Assembly: GCA_009602735.1 (NCBI GenBank)
Contig: WELA01004442.1
Location: 78,109 to 109,300, forward strand
Length of the DNA: 31,192 nucleotides
Origin: Mesotaenium endlicherianum
Taxonomy: Eukaryota; Streptophyta; Zygnematophyceae; Zygnematales; Mesotaeniaceae
Direction: 5' to 3'
A program made the position numbers and the translations under genes. A model generated the notes under the pieces. The model made no database searches, had not been told where the DNA came from, and saw only the letters and a program-made list of their open reading frames with translations. Shown here one piece after another: positions 1-10,300 of the stretch. Within the stretch, counting starts at the first letter, position 1, and every line of letters starts with the position of its first letter.

Positions 1-158
1 GGGAGGGGAATGGAGTGGGTGGGGGGGGAGGGGGGGAGATTGTGATTGCGTGTGGTTGATCTTTAAGCTCGCTACAAGCAACTTCAAGCGACTGGTTGGT
101 AACTGTGGTGGGTACTCCCCAACTGATGCCTGAGAGCTGCCGGGCAATGAGCTGGCAG
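1..158 (+). other. Partial intron of the cyclophilin gene
   Basis: This stretch holds no recognisable coding sequence. It begins with G-rich simple sequence and ends at an acceptor reading ctggcag, after which the cyclophilin frame starts. The upstream exons, which should carry the N-terminal part of the fold, lie outside the window to the left. Confidence 0.7.
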
Positions 159-3100
159 GGGGCGACTTCACGCACGACAACGGCTCAGGCGGGGAGTCCA
201 TCTACGGTCGCTACTTTGACGACGAGAACTTCTCCCTCCGCCACAAGGGACCCGGTATGCCCGCCGCCCGCCCGCCGCCCGCCGCCTGCCACCCCCCGCC
301 CGCAGCCCGCCGCCCTGTCACACCTTCGGCCTAGCACGCCTTCCAATACACCTTACAAACACGCGTGCCGACTATTGTTGTGCGCTGCGTTGTTGACATG
401 TGGCATCCTCCGCCAGCAGCTGCTGATACGCTTGGCAACGCCTCCACACCGTTTCTCTCCCCTTCTGCGAAAAAAAAAGACACGTCCACCCGGACGGATG
501 CATTTCCCGCCACTGCCGGTCTGGTCCATTCTGGCAATGGTCCCCCCTTGGCCCACCCAGACCCTGCCTATGCCCTGAGCCACCACAAGGTGGCGCCCTG
601 ACGCTGTGCGCGGACCTCGAGCTGCCAGTTGTGTTCCTCTTAAGCGCACACCTCTCCCATGTTCCGGGGGTTTGGCTATAGAGTTCTGCACCTAGGGGTT
701 TCGGCCTCAACCCTCCGGCCTCTGAGTCCAGGGCTCAAAATTGTTTCGAGGGGGATTGGGGCTCAGAAGAGCAGGGAGGAGCCGACTCCACGTCACCTGC
801 TGCTGCTTCTCCTCTGCCATGCTCAATGCACCCCACGAGGGAGGGTCAGGATCGGCGCGGACAGCAGATTGCAGCGATCTCAGCCCCCCCCCAAATGCCT
901 GCCGCAGGCGTGATGAGTCTGTTCACAGATAGGAGACTCGATTGCGTGCGCGATTGAACGGGGCGGCATTGTGCTGCCGCCTGTGTCGTGGATGTGGGGC
1001 GGGCGGATGTATGCTTAGGGTTCTGCCAGCAAAGGAGGGTTTTGCGGGTGGTGGTGGGGGAAGGGGGGGGAGACGTCTGCACTTAAGCTGCAGCCGAGGC
1101 TGGGAGCGGCCGGGGCTGACTTGGCGGGCCAGCTCAGCCAGGCAGGTTTACTATTTGTGAGCTGGGAGTGGAGACAGCTGGCGAGGCCTGGCAGGTTCTT
1201 GCTGTGCTTGTGTGGCATCATCGGGGGCTTCTTTTATTTGGTCTTCTGTTTCTTTGTGCGAGGGACGAGGCGATTGAATGCTGGCCTGTCGCATTGTTGT
1301 TGTTGTCATCGGTTTGTTGCGTGTGTGCCTGCCGGTGCTGTGACAGGTGTCCTCTCCATGGCTAATGCGGGGCCCAACACCAACGGCTCGCAGTTCTTCC
1401 TCTGCACTGCCGAGACCTCCTGGTACGGCGCCACTTGGCCTGGCCTTGCTCTTCCTCGCTCCTCCCTCGCCAGCTGTCCCATCGTCCCGTCTCCCTCCAC
1501 ACAGTTCATTGTATTATTATTTTAAGTATCAAGATGTTTCTTGGGGTAGGGGCTGTGGGTTTAAAATTAAGGTTAGAATTAGGGTAGGGTTACCTGGAAT
1601 TTCTCCTTCCTCCTTCCTCCTCGTTGCCCTGCTGTCTTCTCCTGTCCCCCTCCCTTTGCCGCGCTTTCCTCGGCCGCCTGACGGGATGACACTTGCCACC
1701 CTTGCACCAAGTATGGGACATGTGGCGGATTTCTGCCGCCCGGCTCTCTTCCTCTGCAGCCATCCCCGCTCCAGCAGAGCATAGTAGACAGGGCTCGCTT
1801 TACCAGCTGGGGGGAGAGGGTGGGGCCTAAGAGCACCTTCTGGACTTTGGGGCCCAGGCCTGATCTGAGGGCAGCGATTTCGGGTTCTGGGTATGTCGAG
1901 GTTATAAAATATTGTAGCAGATGCTCAGTCTGGGGCAGGCTTTGCCCTCGCCCGTCTCGGAAAGTTTGAGCCGCGTGTTGATGGCCTTCTTTGTTAGAGA
2001 GCACACGCGCATGTAATGTGTGCGTGCATGCGTGCGTGCATGCGTGCACGTGTATGGGCGCGTGCCTGCATGTGTGTACGTTCGTATGTGTGTGTGTGTT
2101 TGTTTGTGTGTGTGTGTATGCACGCATGCCCCGTGTGTGGCTATGTGTGTGTGCCTGCGTGTGTTGGAGGCCCAACACTCATATTTTACTCAATCTTCTG
2201 TGCCATTACTGCTCATCTCCCTGTGTGAGATGAGTTATACAGTGGGTCACCACGTCCCCACACGCACGTGCTGGGCTCGTGCACTCGCACCAGCACCATG
2301 AGTCGGGAGCCGAGTGCCCAAACTCTGCGGGCGTCTCAGATTCAGCCAGCAGCTCATTCAGGGAGCTGTCGGTTGGTTTTACGTACATACAGGACTGTGA
2401 CGCTAAAATCCTGTCGCTAAAAACAGCTGTTGGTTCTGAATCTTTGGAGATTGCTGTAACCGCTCCGCCTCCGCGCAGGCTGGACCGCAAGCACGTGGTG
2501 TTTGGACAGGTGGTGGAGGGCTACGGGGTGGTGAGGGCCATCGAGACGCTCGGCAGCGCCAGCGGCGCCACTTCCTACGTGAGCGGGGGTTCACCTGTCA
2601 TCTGAGCCTGCTGCTCCTCTTTCTGTCCCGCGCCTTGTACTCGCGGCTGTTACGTTGCGCGTGATGTTCTGCGGGGCTGCTTGCCCACTGCCGCAAGACG
2701 TGCCCGTGCTCGTGCGTGTCGTGCTCCACATGGCTGTAGCGCAGATGGGCTTCTCGGTATCGATCTCTGGAGTGGAATGCTCTGGAGTGGAACGCGCTCG
2801 GGCACTTGCTGCCTGTGGTATGCTGTCTGTGGTTTTAGTGTTGTTTCTCACTTTGGATGCATGGAGTACGTACCCGCCTAGACGGCCGTTGTGTGTTTGT
2901 GAATAGACAGTGCTGACCACCTGCGCTTGTGCGCGCTGGACGATTGATTGCTTCAAGTGTGCTACATGGTATGTGGGAGACATATGGCGTGTGTCTTTTT
3001 CATGTGATGACATGTGCATGCATCATGCATATGTATCTATATTCTCTTTGCATCAGTCTAACTCGAGGGCTGTGTGGCCGGCATCAGCTGGAGAGCGTAA

Positions 3101-3564
3101 AAGACAAAGAAAACGGGGCTGTCGCAAGCAAACGCAGGGACTTGATTTGACACAAATGTTGCGACTGCCGAGTATCTCATGACCCCGTGTCAAGCTCGTG
3201 GGTTACTGCCTTGCGACCTCTGTGCCTTGGCCCGTGCATCTTAGTTGCGTGTACAACTCCCAAGGGTAGGGCCTCTTCAAACACCTCCTCAAACACGACA
3301 GCGGGAGTTTAGCATGGTTGTGTGTCACAAGTACAACCTGCTGACCGCTTGGGCAAGTAGCTGAGCCTGCAGCAGCGAGTGCGCCGACACTCAATGCCGG
3401 TGCCATTTTCGCGTTGATTGCACACACACGATGCCAAGAAGCGATTGAGAATGGTGCTTGCTGGTGACATGCAGTGCGTACCGCCTCAAGCTCAACCGTG
3501 CGGTTGATTCGCTGGGCGCACGCAGGATGTGATGATTGCCGCCTGCGGGGTGCTTTCCGAGTGA
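159..3564 (+). CDS. Cyclophilin-type peptidyl-prolyl cis-trans isomerase (5' partial)
   Basis: This is the C-terminal two thirds of a single-domain cyclophilin, an enzyme that isomerises Xaa-Pro peptide bonds during folding. I join four exons: 159-254, 1347-1422, 2479-2578 and 3526-3564. All junctions are GT-AG and the phases match (1, 1, 2, 0). The product reads [17 protein letters not shown], then [20 protein letters not shown], then [15 protein letters not shown], and ends [11 protein letters not shown]. Active-site positions equivalent to human CypA Ala101, Asn102, Gln111, Phe113, Trp121 and His126 are all present. Arg55, Phe60 and Gln63 would be in the missing exons. About 102 of the usual 165 residues are visible. 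The usual Asp in the terminal DCG motif is Ala here. The compartment cannot be judged without the N-terminus. The last exon is only 39 nt and would be missed by ORF calling. The gene converges with the SWAP70-like gene. Confidence 0.92.
1423..2478 (+). other. Cyclophilin intron with purine/TG-rich simple sequence
   Basis: This 1.06-kb intron lies between the SQFF-encoding exon and the [10 protein letters not shown] exon. It contains the TG/TGCG repeat described separately and no convincing coding sequence. The preceding intron, 255-1346, is similar in size, GC-rich, and also empty of recognisable features. Confidence 0.75.
2010..2165. repeat. Degenerate TG/TGCG/CATG microsatellite
   Basis: About 150 bases of alternating purine-pyrimidine sequence, with runs of TG, TGCG and CATG. 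It lies inside a cyclophilin intron. Open frames across it on both strands translate to His/Thr or Cys/Val repeats and are artefacts of the microsatellite. Alternating purine-pyrimidine tracts of this kind can adopt Z-DNA, but that is inference. Confidence 0.85.
2579..3525 (+). other. Last cyclophilin intron
   Basis: The donor is TAC|GTGAGC and the acceptor is cgcag|GATGTG. Reading through the donor hits a stop after only eight more codons and gives no family-like C-terminus. The exon at 3526 restores the conserved tail exactly. I see no other feature in the intron. Confidence 0.8.
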
Positions 3565-4372
3565 AGGCAATGGAGATAGCGCATTGAACGAAGAGGCGAA
3601 GAGCTTGATCGGCTATGAAGGAGGAGCACTTACTTTCTCAACACTTACTTTCCTACACTTATGGGGGCAAATCAAATACGAAGGGAGGTTCACAAGTTTT
3701 GATGTGGAGGGCGTCGGCTGTGTGCATCCATACAGTGGTTACACATACTCATGTGCTAATTATATTATGACAGCTAAAGAAGGATACAGCGCAGGGAGGT
3801 GAGTCAGAAGAAGCACCTCAAAGTTGTTCTTCTCACGTGTTGCCTAGTCTTTTCTTAGTGTACACTACACAGGATTTACAAAAGCATGCAGCACTGCTTC
3901 TTTTCTGAGCCTTGTAAGGACCCTCACCTGGCAATGTTTTCTTACATGCAGCTACGTGCAGTATTTCAGGAAATGATTTTGCCAATATTACATGTTTGAC
4001 AGAAGATATTTATCAAGTTGTCTTTGCTATTAGGCACTTCCTTTTGATTGCATGCCTGTCACGTCAAGCATCCAGTCGGGACCAATGGATTTCTGAGCCT
4101 ATTCACCCTCTCTCCCAGAGGGATGCACATAGTCACCACCAGACAGTCCCATCAAGCCTTGTACATGTGTCCGCTCGTACATGCAATAAAAAGAGTGCCA
4201 TGAAACATGCCGTGAAAGCCATGAAGTGAAAGGAAGCGAGTCTGACGCAGATCAGATGTAAACAATATGCTAAGCACTGTTTCGTCTAGTACAATTTCCA
4301 CCCCAAATACCAGACCCCTGCATGCGACAGCTGTGGTGCAGAGCACATCCATCTCTGCACAATCGTCCATCA
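3565..4372. other. Space between convergent cyclophilin and SWAP70-like genes, probably both 3' UTRs
   Basis: About 800 bases with no recognisable gene, AT-richer than the flanking exons. The two genes are tail to tail here, so the interval most likely holds both 3' untranslated regions. A + strand AATAAA lies near the right side. Open frames within it show no family resemblance. Confidence 0.6.
4185..4190 (+). terminator. Candidate poly(A) signal for the cyclophilin gene
   Basis: AATAAA on the + strand, about 620 bases after the cyclophilin stop. It is the only canonical hexamer I noticed in this interval. The position implies a long 3' UTR, so it may instead be chance. Confidence 0.3.
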
Positions 4373-7300
4373 TTAGATGAGGCTTTCTCTGTCGTCGTAT
4401 GCAGCGCCGATGGAGGCAGTAACTCTGTCAAGAGAACCCGGGGCACTCCCGGCCCCGCTCCCTGCTCCGCCTTGCGCTTGACTAGCAGTGCCGCCAAGGC
4501 GGGCCATACTTGAGCTGCTATCCTCCACGCTGATCAGGGGGGCGAAGTCGGCATCGTTGGCCGAGGGCGCAGCGGCATCAGGCACGCCCAGCAGCTCGCT
4601 CAGATCGCTCGCAAAGGGAGCTGCCATGTGGCTGCGAGGGGACGGGCTGAGAGGAGAGAGCACTTCCTCCGCTGCCGCGTCGTTGTCTCTGTCCGAGTGC
4701 TGCCTCACGGCGACGACAGCTGGCAGCGGGGAGAGTTCTACGATGTCGTCTGACGCGCTGTGGTTGGCGCCCAGGCTGAGGGCCGCGGCAGCAGAGGCGG
4801 CAGGCCTGCTGCTGACCAAATCTGCGGGCAATGACCAAGCAGAAGCGCCCAAGGGCAGCACTCATGTCAGCCCGACGGGCGACACACAGACAACGCACAT
4901 TGGAGAGATAGAGAGCCAAGAGACAGACGATTGTAAGTTGGAAGAACTAGTGCCGCTTTCTGCATCATCCCACAAAGCCCCACCATATCAGCAAGATCAT
5001 AATAGCGGCGCGCATGCAGCCCCTGCCTGCCAGCAACAGGCTCGGAGAGCAGCGGCAAAGGCGGGGGCGGAGGCAGCCACGGACTCACCCTCAGGCTGCG
5101 GTGCAATGCTCCCAGCCGGCCCATGTGTGACACCTTCCCCGGGAACTGCCAGACGCTCTCCAGCAGGTGCAGGGGCGAGCGCAGTAGCGGGTGCCAGTGC
5201 TGATGGAGCCTGGGCAACAATCGAGGGTGAGGATGCAACAAAGAGCGACGTCACCTGCTGCTGCTGGCTGCCAGGCAGAGCACCTGCCTCCTCATTCTCT
5301 GTCTCTGCCTCTGCCTCTGCCTCTGCTTCTGCTTCTGACGTTGCTGCGGCTACCGGGGTACCAGAGGAGGGGAGCGTTTCTAGAGCTTTGCCACTGGTGC
5401 CGGCACCCAGCGGCAAACCAGCGACAGGTGGCAAGTCTGTGGCAGTGCCAGGCTCCTCTTGTTGAGCAGGCGGCGACATGTGGACTGCCAGGCCTTCAAA
5501 CAGCCCCTTACTGCTGCCGCTGCTACAACCGCCGTCCGCGGCAGCAGAGCCGGGCAATTCTTCCAGAACGGCAGGGACAGGTGTCAGCTGCTCAGGCAAA
5601 GAGACGCCTCCCGTCTCTCCTGCTGCAGCAGGGGCGGTCGAGCCGATCTCTCTGCTCCTGCTCCTGCCCTCGCTCTCACTGCCCCCGCTTTCAGCGCAAC
5701 TTTCTGCCGCAGCAGCTCCCGTCGATTTGAGAGCGTCGGATGGGGGGCAAGAACCTGCAGGCGCTACACCATTCTCCGACACCTGTGCGGCTGCGGCTGC
5801 GGCGGCGGCAGCGGCGGCGGCGGCAGCTCCAGCTGCCGAAGCATCTGAGCCATCGGCACTCTTGGAGGTTCCCGCATCCTGCACGCCGGCTCCAGGGGGG
5901 CCGGATTCGGCCGCCAGCTGCACAGGTGTCAGCGTTTCGCTGGCTGTCTCGGCCCTCTTCTCCGCAGCTGCATCAGCATTTGCTACTGCATCTGACGGTG
6001 AGATGTTGTTAAAGCCGGTTGTGAATCCCAAGTCCGAGAGCGACTCGGCGGACGGCAGGCCGACAGATGTCGCCGCCACGCCCGCCGCCGCTTCGCCGCA
6101 GTGCGCGCACGTGTGGCGCGGGGCGGCGTTGGCGGCGTCGGCAGCGTCCGCGGCTCCGTCGTCGTGGCCGGCAGAGCGGGGGCTGCCCAGCGCCTGCATT
6201 GCTGACATCAGCTTCACAGCCCTGCAACATCGTCGCTCCAGAAAGTGTTAAGAGGTGCAGCAAAACCTCTCATCTCAGTTTGTCAACGTACTGCCCCACT
6301 TCCCCACGCACACCCCCCTTCCACCTCGAGGTCAGATGAGACAAGTCAAGGAAGTAACGCCAACTCCTTCTGAAACATCCAACGCACAGCAGGTGTTTCG
6401 CGTATGCATATAAATGTGTGCACGTATGCAGACAGTTGAAACCACGTGCTGCGGTGGGAAGGGGGATGAATTAGAGAAAGCATATAAAGCCCTCCTCCGA
6501 AATGCACAATGTGGCAACTGCGGACCAGCGAGGCGCAGCAGGCGCACACGTCAAAGCAGCCCCAACAAGGGGAGCCCAACATCAGACGCTTACGTCGTTT
6601 AGTACGACAACAGCCGCCTGTTCGGGGCTAAAAGAAACAGGGGATTGAGGATGGGACCTCCTACTCCCGCAAGTCGACTGTCATCTGAACTGTCGTTAAA
6701 AAACGCAGCCATCCTGAGACCTCATGAAGGGCCGGCCTCTTATGAGCACATGCATGAGAGAGAGAGAGAGATAGGTTGTACCGCGCAGCCTCGGCGCGCC
6801 AGCTGTCTGCCTCGCACAGGGCCTCCTGCTTTGCGGCCACCGCGGCCGCCTCCTTCTCAGCGGCCGCCGTCGAGCGGGCCTCCGCCTGACTGGCCGCAGC
6901 TTCCAAGTGTGCCACCCTGGCCTGGAGCCTCGCCAGCTCCTCCCTCAGCGCCGCTGCCTGCTTGCGCATGCCCCCGCCCAGCACAGGCCATACGCGCAAT
7001 GTAGAGGTTGTAAGTTTGATGCCTTCTTGCCTCTTCATTTTCCTTCACATTGAGAAAAACACGAGCAAACTATCCCATGCTCGCCTCTTACAAATTACAA
7101 CCAAGGGCCGTGACAATATTGAGCTGTTGAGTACGTCACTCATTTGTAACAAAAATGAGTTTCCCGCTATCACGTATGGGTGGTGGCTTACCCCTCACTT
7201 CCTTCTACACCCCCTTTTTCCTCGGATACTTGCAAGCCTTAAGCCCCCTCCCCCTCCCTTCTCCCTTAACGCACGGCCGTATGGAGCACGAGAGCGGGCC

Positions 7301-10300
7301 TTCCAGAGAGTGCACACACACTGACTGCAGCGATTCAGGCACAGGCCTCCTGAGAGCAACCGCCTGGAGACCCCCAGCAGCAGCAGCTGCATTGCTGGCA
7401 GGTACCGACAGGTGGTGCAGTCGCAAGGAAAGGCACGCACGGCATAAGTGCGCAATCCGGGCGGCGGCGATCCCTCTTGCACGCAGGTACGCACCGACAA
7501 GCAGGCAGGCTCGTAGGCTTGTGTGGAGGGCCAGTCGGCAAGTGTGCAGGCTGAAGAGATGCCTTGGAGTATGGCGGGCGGCATACGGCCTTCAGAATAA
7601 CGCTCCTCTCATCACGTCAGTGAGGGCAGCCTTTGCACCTTCGCACCTGTACCTCTCTGTAACACAACGGCAACTGATCCCTTGCGGCGAGTAGAAGACT
7701 TCACGGGGTGGTCCGCTTTAGCGCACTCGCTTGCTCGTTCTCTCGCTCGCTCGTTCCGTCGCTTGCTCGACCACTCGCCGCCAAGGGAACGAGGACTCTA
7801 CTGGCCACAAATTCACGGCCTTCATAAAGCCGACCGTCGGGCAGCCTGAATAATTACCCCGTAGTTCCATAATCTATTCCAAATAGTCCCCCAACCTGAC
7901 CCAAAACACCCCCAACATTTTCTTCGGCACGACATAGCTAGAGCGGCCGGCGGCCGGCGGCCGCATCGACCCTCCGACTGCCATTTGAGTCTAGAAGTTG
8001 GGCTAGTCTAGGAACGGAAGTAGCAAGCTGTGGACTCGTTTGGCGAGCATTTGTAAGTAAGGTACCTAGTCCCAGAACCCTAACCTGCTCAGTTCTGAAG
8101 GTAAGCACTCCCCGTGAAAAAAAAAATCGCCGACTTTGATCGAGGGCCTCGCTGACTCTCAGACCCGCGCTCGGGAATTCTAGAGTCCAGTACAGTACGG
8201 TATAATATGGTACGGTACAGTACAGTACAGCCACATCAGCACAGCCTGGCAATTGTGGTGTGGTGCTGGGACCTGGCTCTTCCGGTAACTGCGGCTCTAC
8301 CTCCTCCAAGAAACTCTGGCTGCCAGGAGCAAGAGCCAGGAGGAGGAGGAGCAGGAGGAGGAGCAGGAGGAGGAAGAGGAGGAAGAGGAGGGGGAGGAGG
8401 AGGAGGAGGAGGAGGAGCAGGAGGAGGAAGAGGAAGAGGAGGAGGAGCAAGAGCCAGGAGGAGGAGGAGGAGGAGGGGGAGGAGGGGGAGGAGGAGGAGG
8501 AGGAGGAGGAGGACCCTAACGAGGAGCCCTCTCTAGACCTGCCAACAAGGCTGGGCTGCTCCTGCCCTTGCATCTGGGCATCTCAACCACGAGGACCCGG
8601 AACATACGGTCCCCACTTGCACGAGTGCCGCGGTGGAGGCGGTGGCCAATGGCTGGCGGGGTGGGGCGAGACTGACAAAGGGAGCTTTTTGTCGACTAAC
8701 CGCCTGCATGCATGACACGCATGTCGACTCTCTATCTCTCACTGTATCTATCTGGCTTACGCTCCAAGTGACCAATCAGCTTGGAGCCTGAACTAAATCA
8801 CCCCCGCACATTCACCCTTCTGCAAGTCGTACAGGCGAGCGATGATCCCCACACTAGCCCACCAGCTCGATCTCTTCAAACCTGACCCTTCGCCTTTACC
8901 TTACACGCGCAAGACGGGCCTGGCAGGGCCGGGCGAGAGAGAATGCACCCAGCATTCCCACAGCCAGGAAGCTCCAGCAGCGAGGGGCCAGAGGGGCCAA
9001 GTGAAGCACCGCGAGCACGCCCGCTCTGCCGGCACCACGAGCTTGTCACACACAAAGCCCCTCCCTTGCCTCTCGAGAAGCTCTGCTGATGATGCTTGCT
9101 GCCGCAATACTTGGTAATCATGCACGTGTACCTCCGCACCCGGGGGCTTCACTTGGTGCACAAGAATGTGCGGAACTCCTGAACAGTACCCCCTCCACTT
9201 CCCCCCCCACAAAAGACCAAGCCCTTCCCCTGCTTCTCCCCCGCCTCCGCACCCCTCCCCCACGCCCCCTGGTGGTCTACCATGTCTACGCTGAGATGGG
9301 CGTCTTTATGGCTACAACTGCATGCATCCCTTGAGTGCAGAGTTGGACAGTACGGGTGGAGTTTGAGATGGGCGTCTTCATGGCTACAACTGCATGCATC
9401 CCTTGAGTGCAGAGTTGGACAGTACGGGTGGAGTTTTCTCTCTTTGAGGGGAAAAAGGACGCGGTGGGGGGAGGGGGAGGAGGAGGAGGGCATCATTTGG
9501 AGGAGTTCATGAAGACAGAAGCCATCTGGAGCAGCCTCTGTGAAAGCGTTAGCACACCCTTCCCACCTCAGACTCCGCCGACGCGCGTTGGGTGTCGGCG
9601 CGCTGCCCCTGCTCCTCCGCCGCCTGCAGGAGCTCCGCCGCGCGCGCCAGCTGGCGCTCCGCCTCGCCCTGGAGGCTCTCGGAGGCGCCCCGCGCGGCCG
9701 TGCGGTCGGCGTCCATGGCGTGCACGGCGTCGGCCGCCTGCTGCGCCGCCTCCGCCGTCTCCGAGAGGCGGTCCGCGAGCTCCTGGATGGTGGCGTCGCG
9801 CGCGCGCATGTCCGCCGCCATCTGGTGCAGCTCCTCGTCCTTCACCCTCAGCGTCTCCTGCGGACGCGAGGTGCGGACACGAGGCGCGGACACATGAGAT
9901 GGACGTATGCGATGAATGGTGGAGAGGGCGGGGAGGAGCGGGGATGTGAGATGCACGGCAAAGGGGGCAGGGGAGGAAGGAGAGGACGGGCGCGTGCCGG
10001 ATGAATGGAGAAGGGGAAGAGGGGGGACGAGCTCACACAAATGTGCGCGCGCCGACATTGGCCACGACCACGGCACACATCAAGTGAGCGGCCAATTGGG
10101 AGTAGAGAAGGTGCACCCTAAACCCTACACCCGATGCTAGGCAAGCAAGGAGGTCGAGGGCCTCCGGTGGATTACAAAGCTTGAGGTTTGGGGTCCAGGT
10201 GGCTCAGACACAGGCTACAGGACACTCATAGATGCAAGAGAGGGCTGTTTCTTGCTCTCAGACGGATGTTGAAACGACTCGCATGCCTCTCAGAGAGGGA

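Larger units (their letters stand above)
6958..9566 (-). other. SWAP70-like intron 7, 2.6 kb and repeat-rich
   Basis: This is the largest intron of the gene. It holds the GTACA repeats, the long GGA tract and the 72-bp tandem duplication listed separately, plus a (CTCG)-like run near 7728-7770 and a GGCCGGC repeat near 7945-7963. No internal gene is recognisable. Long open frames over the GGA tract are low-complexity artefacts. A short undetected exon cannot be excluded, because remembered land-plant homologues have about seven more coiled-coil residues at this junction. Confidence 0.65.

Noticed and set aside
1579..2178. 199-codon open frame on the - strand with Thr-His repeats
   Set aside because: It is produced by the TG/CA microsatellite inside a cyclophilin intron and has no non-repeat domain.
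4488..6251. Long + strand frames of 325 and 257 codons
   Set aside because: They are antisense shadows of GC-rich SWAP70-like exons 9 and 10, whose frame is supported by splice phase.
7938..8573. 211-codon - strand frame with poly-Ser and poly-Leu
   Set aside because: It is the translation of the GGA repeat. The core resembles a membrane segment only because of the repeat.
10108..10130. Telomere-like CCCTAAACCCTA, and TTAGGG-like bases near 1562-1592
   Set aside because: Only one or two units each, so not an interstitial telomere array.
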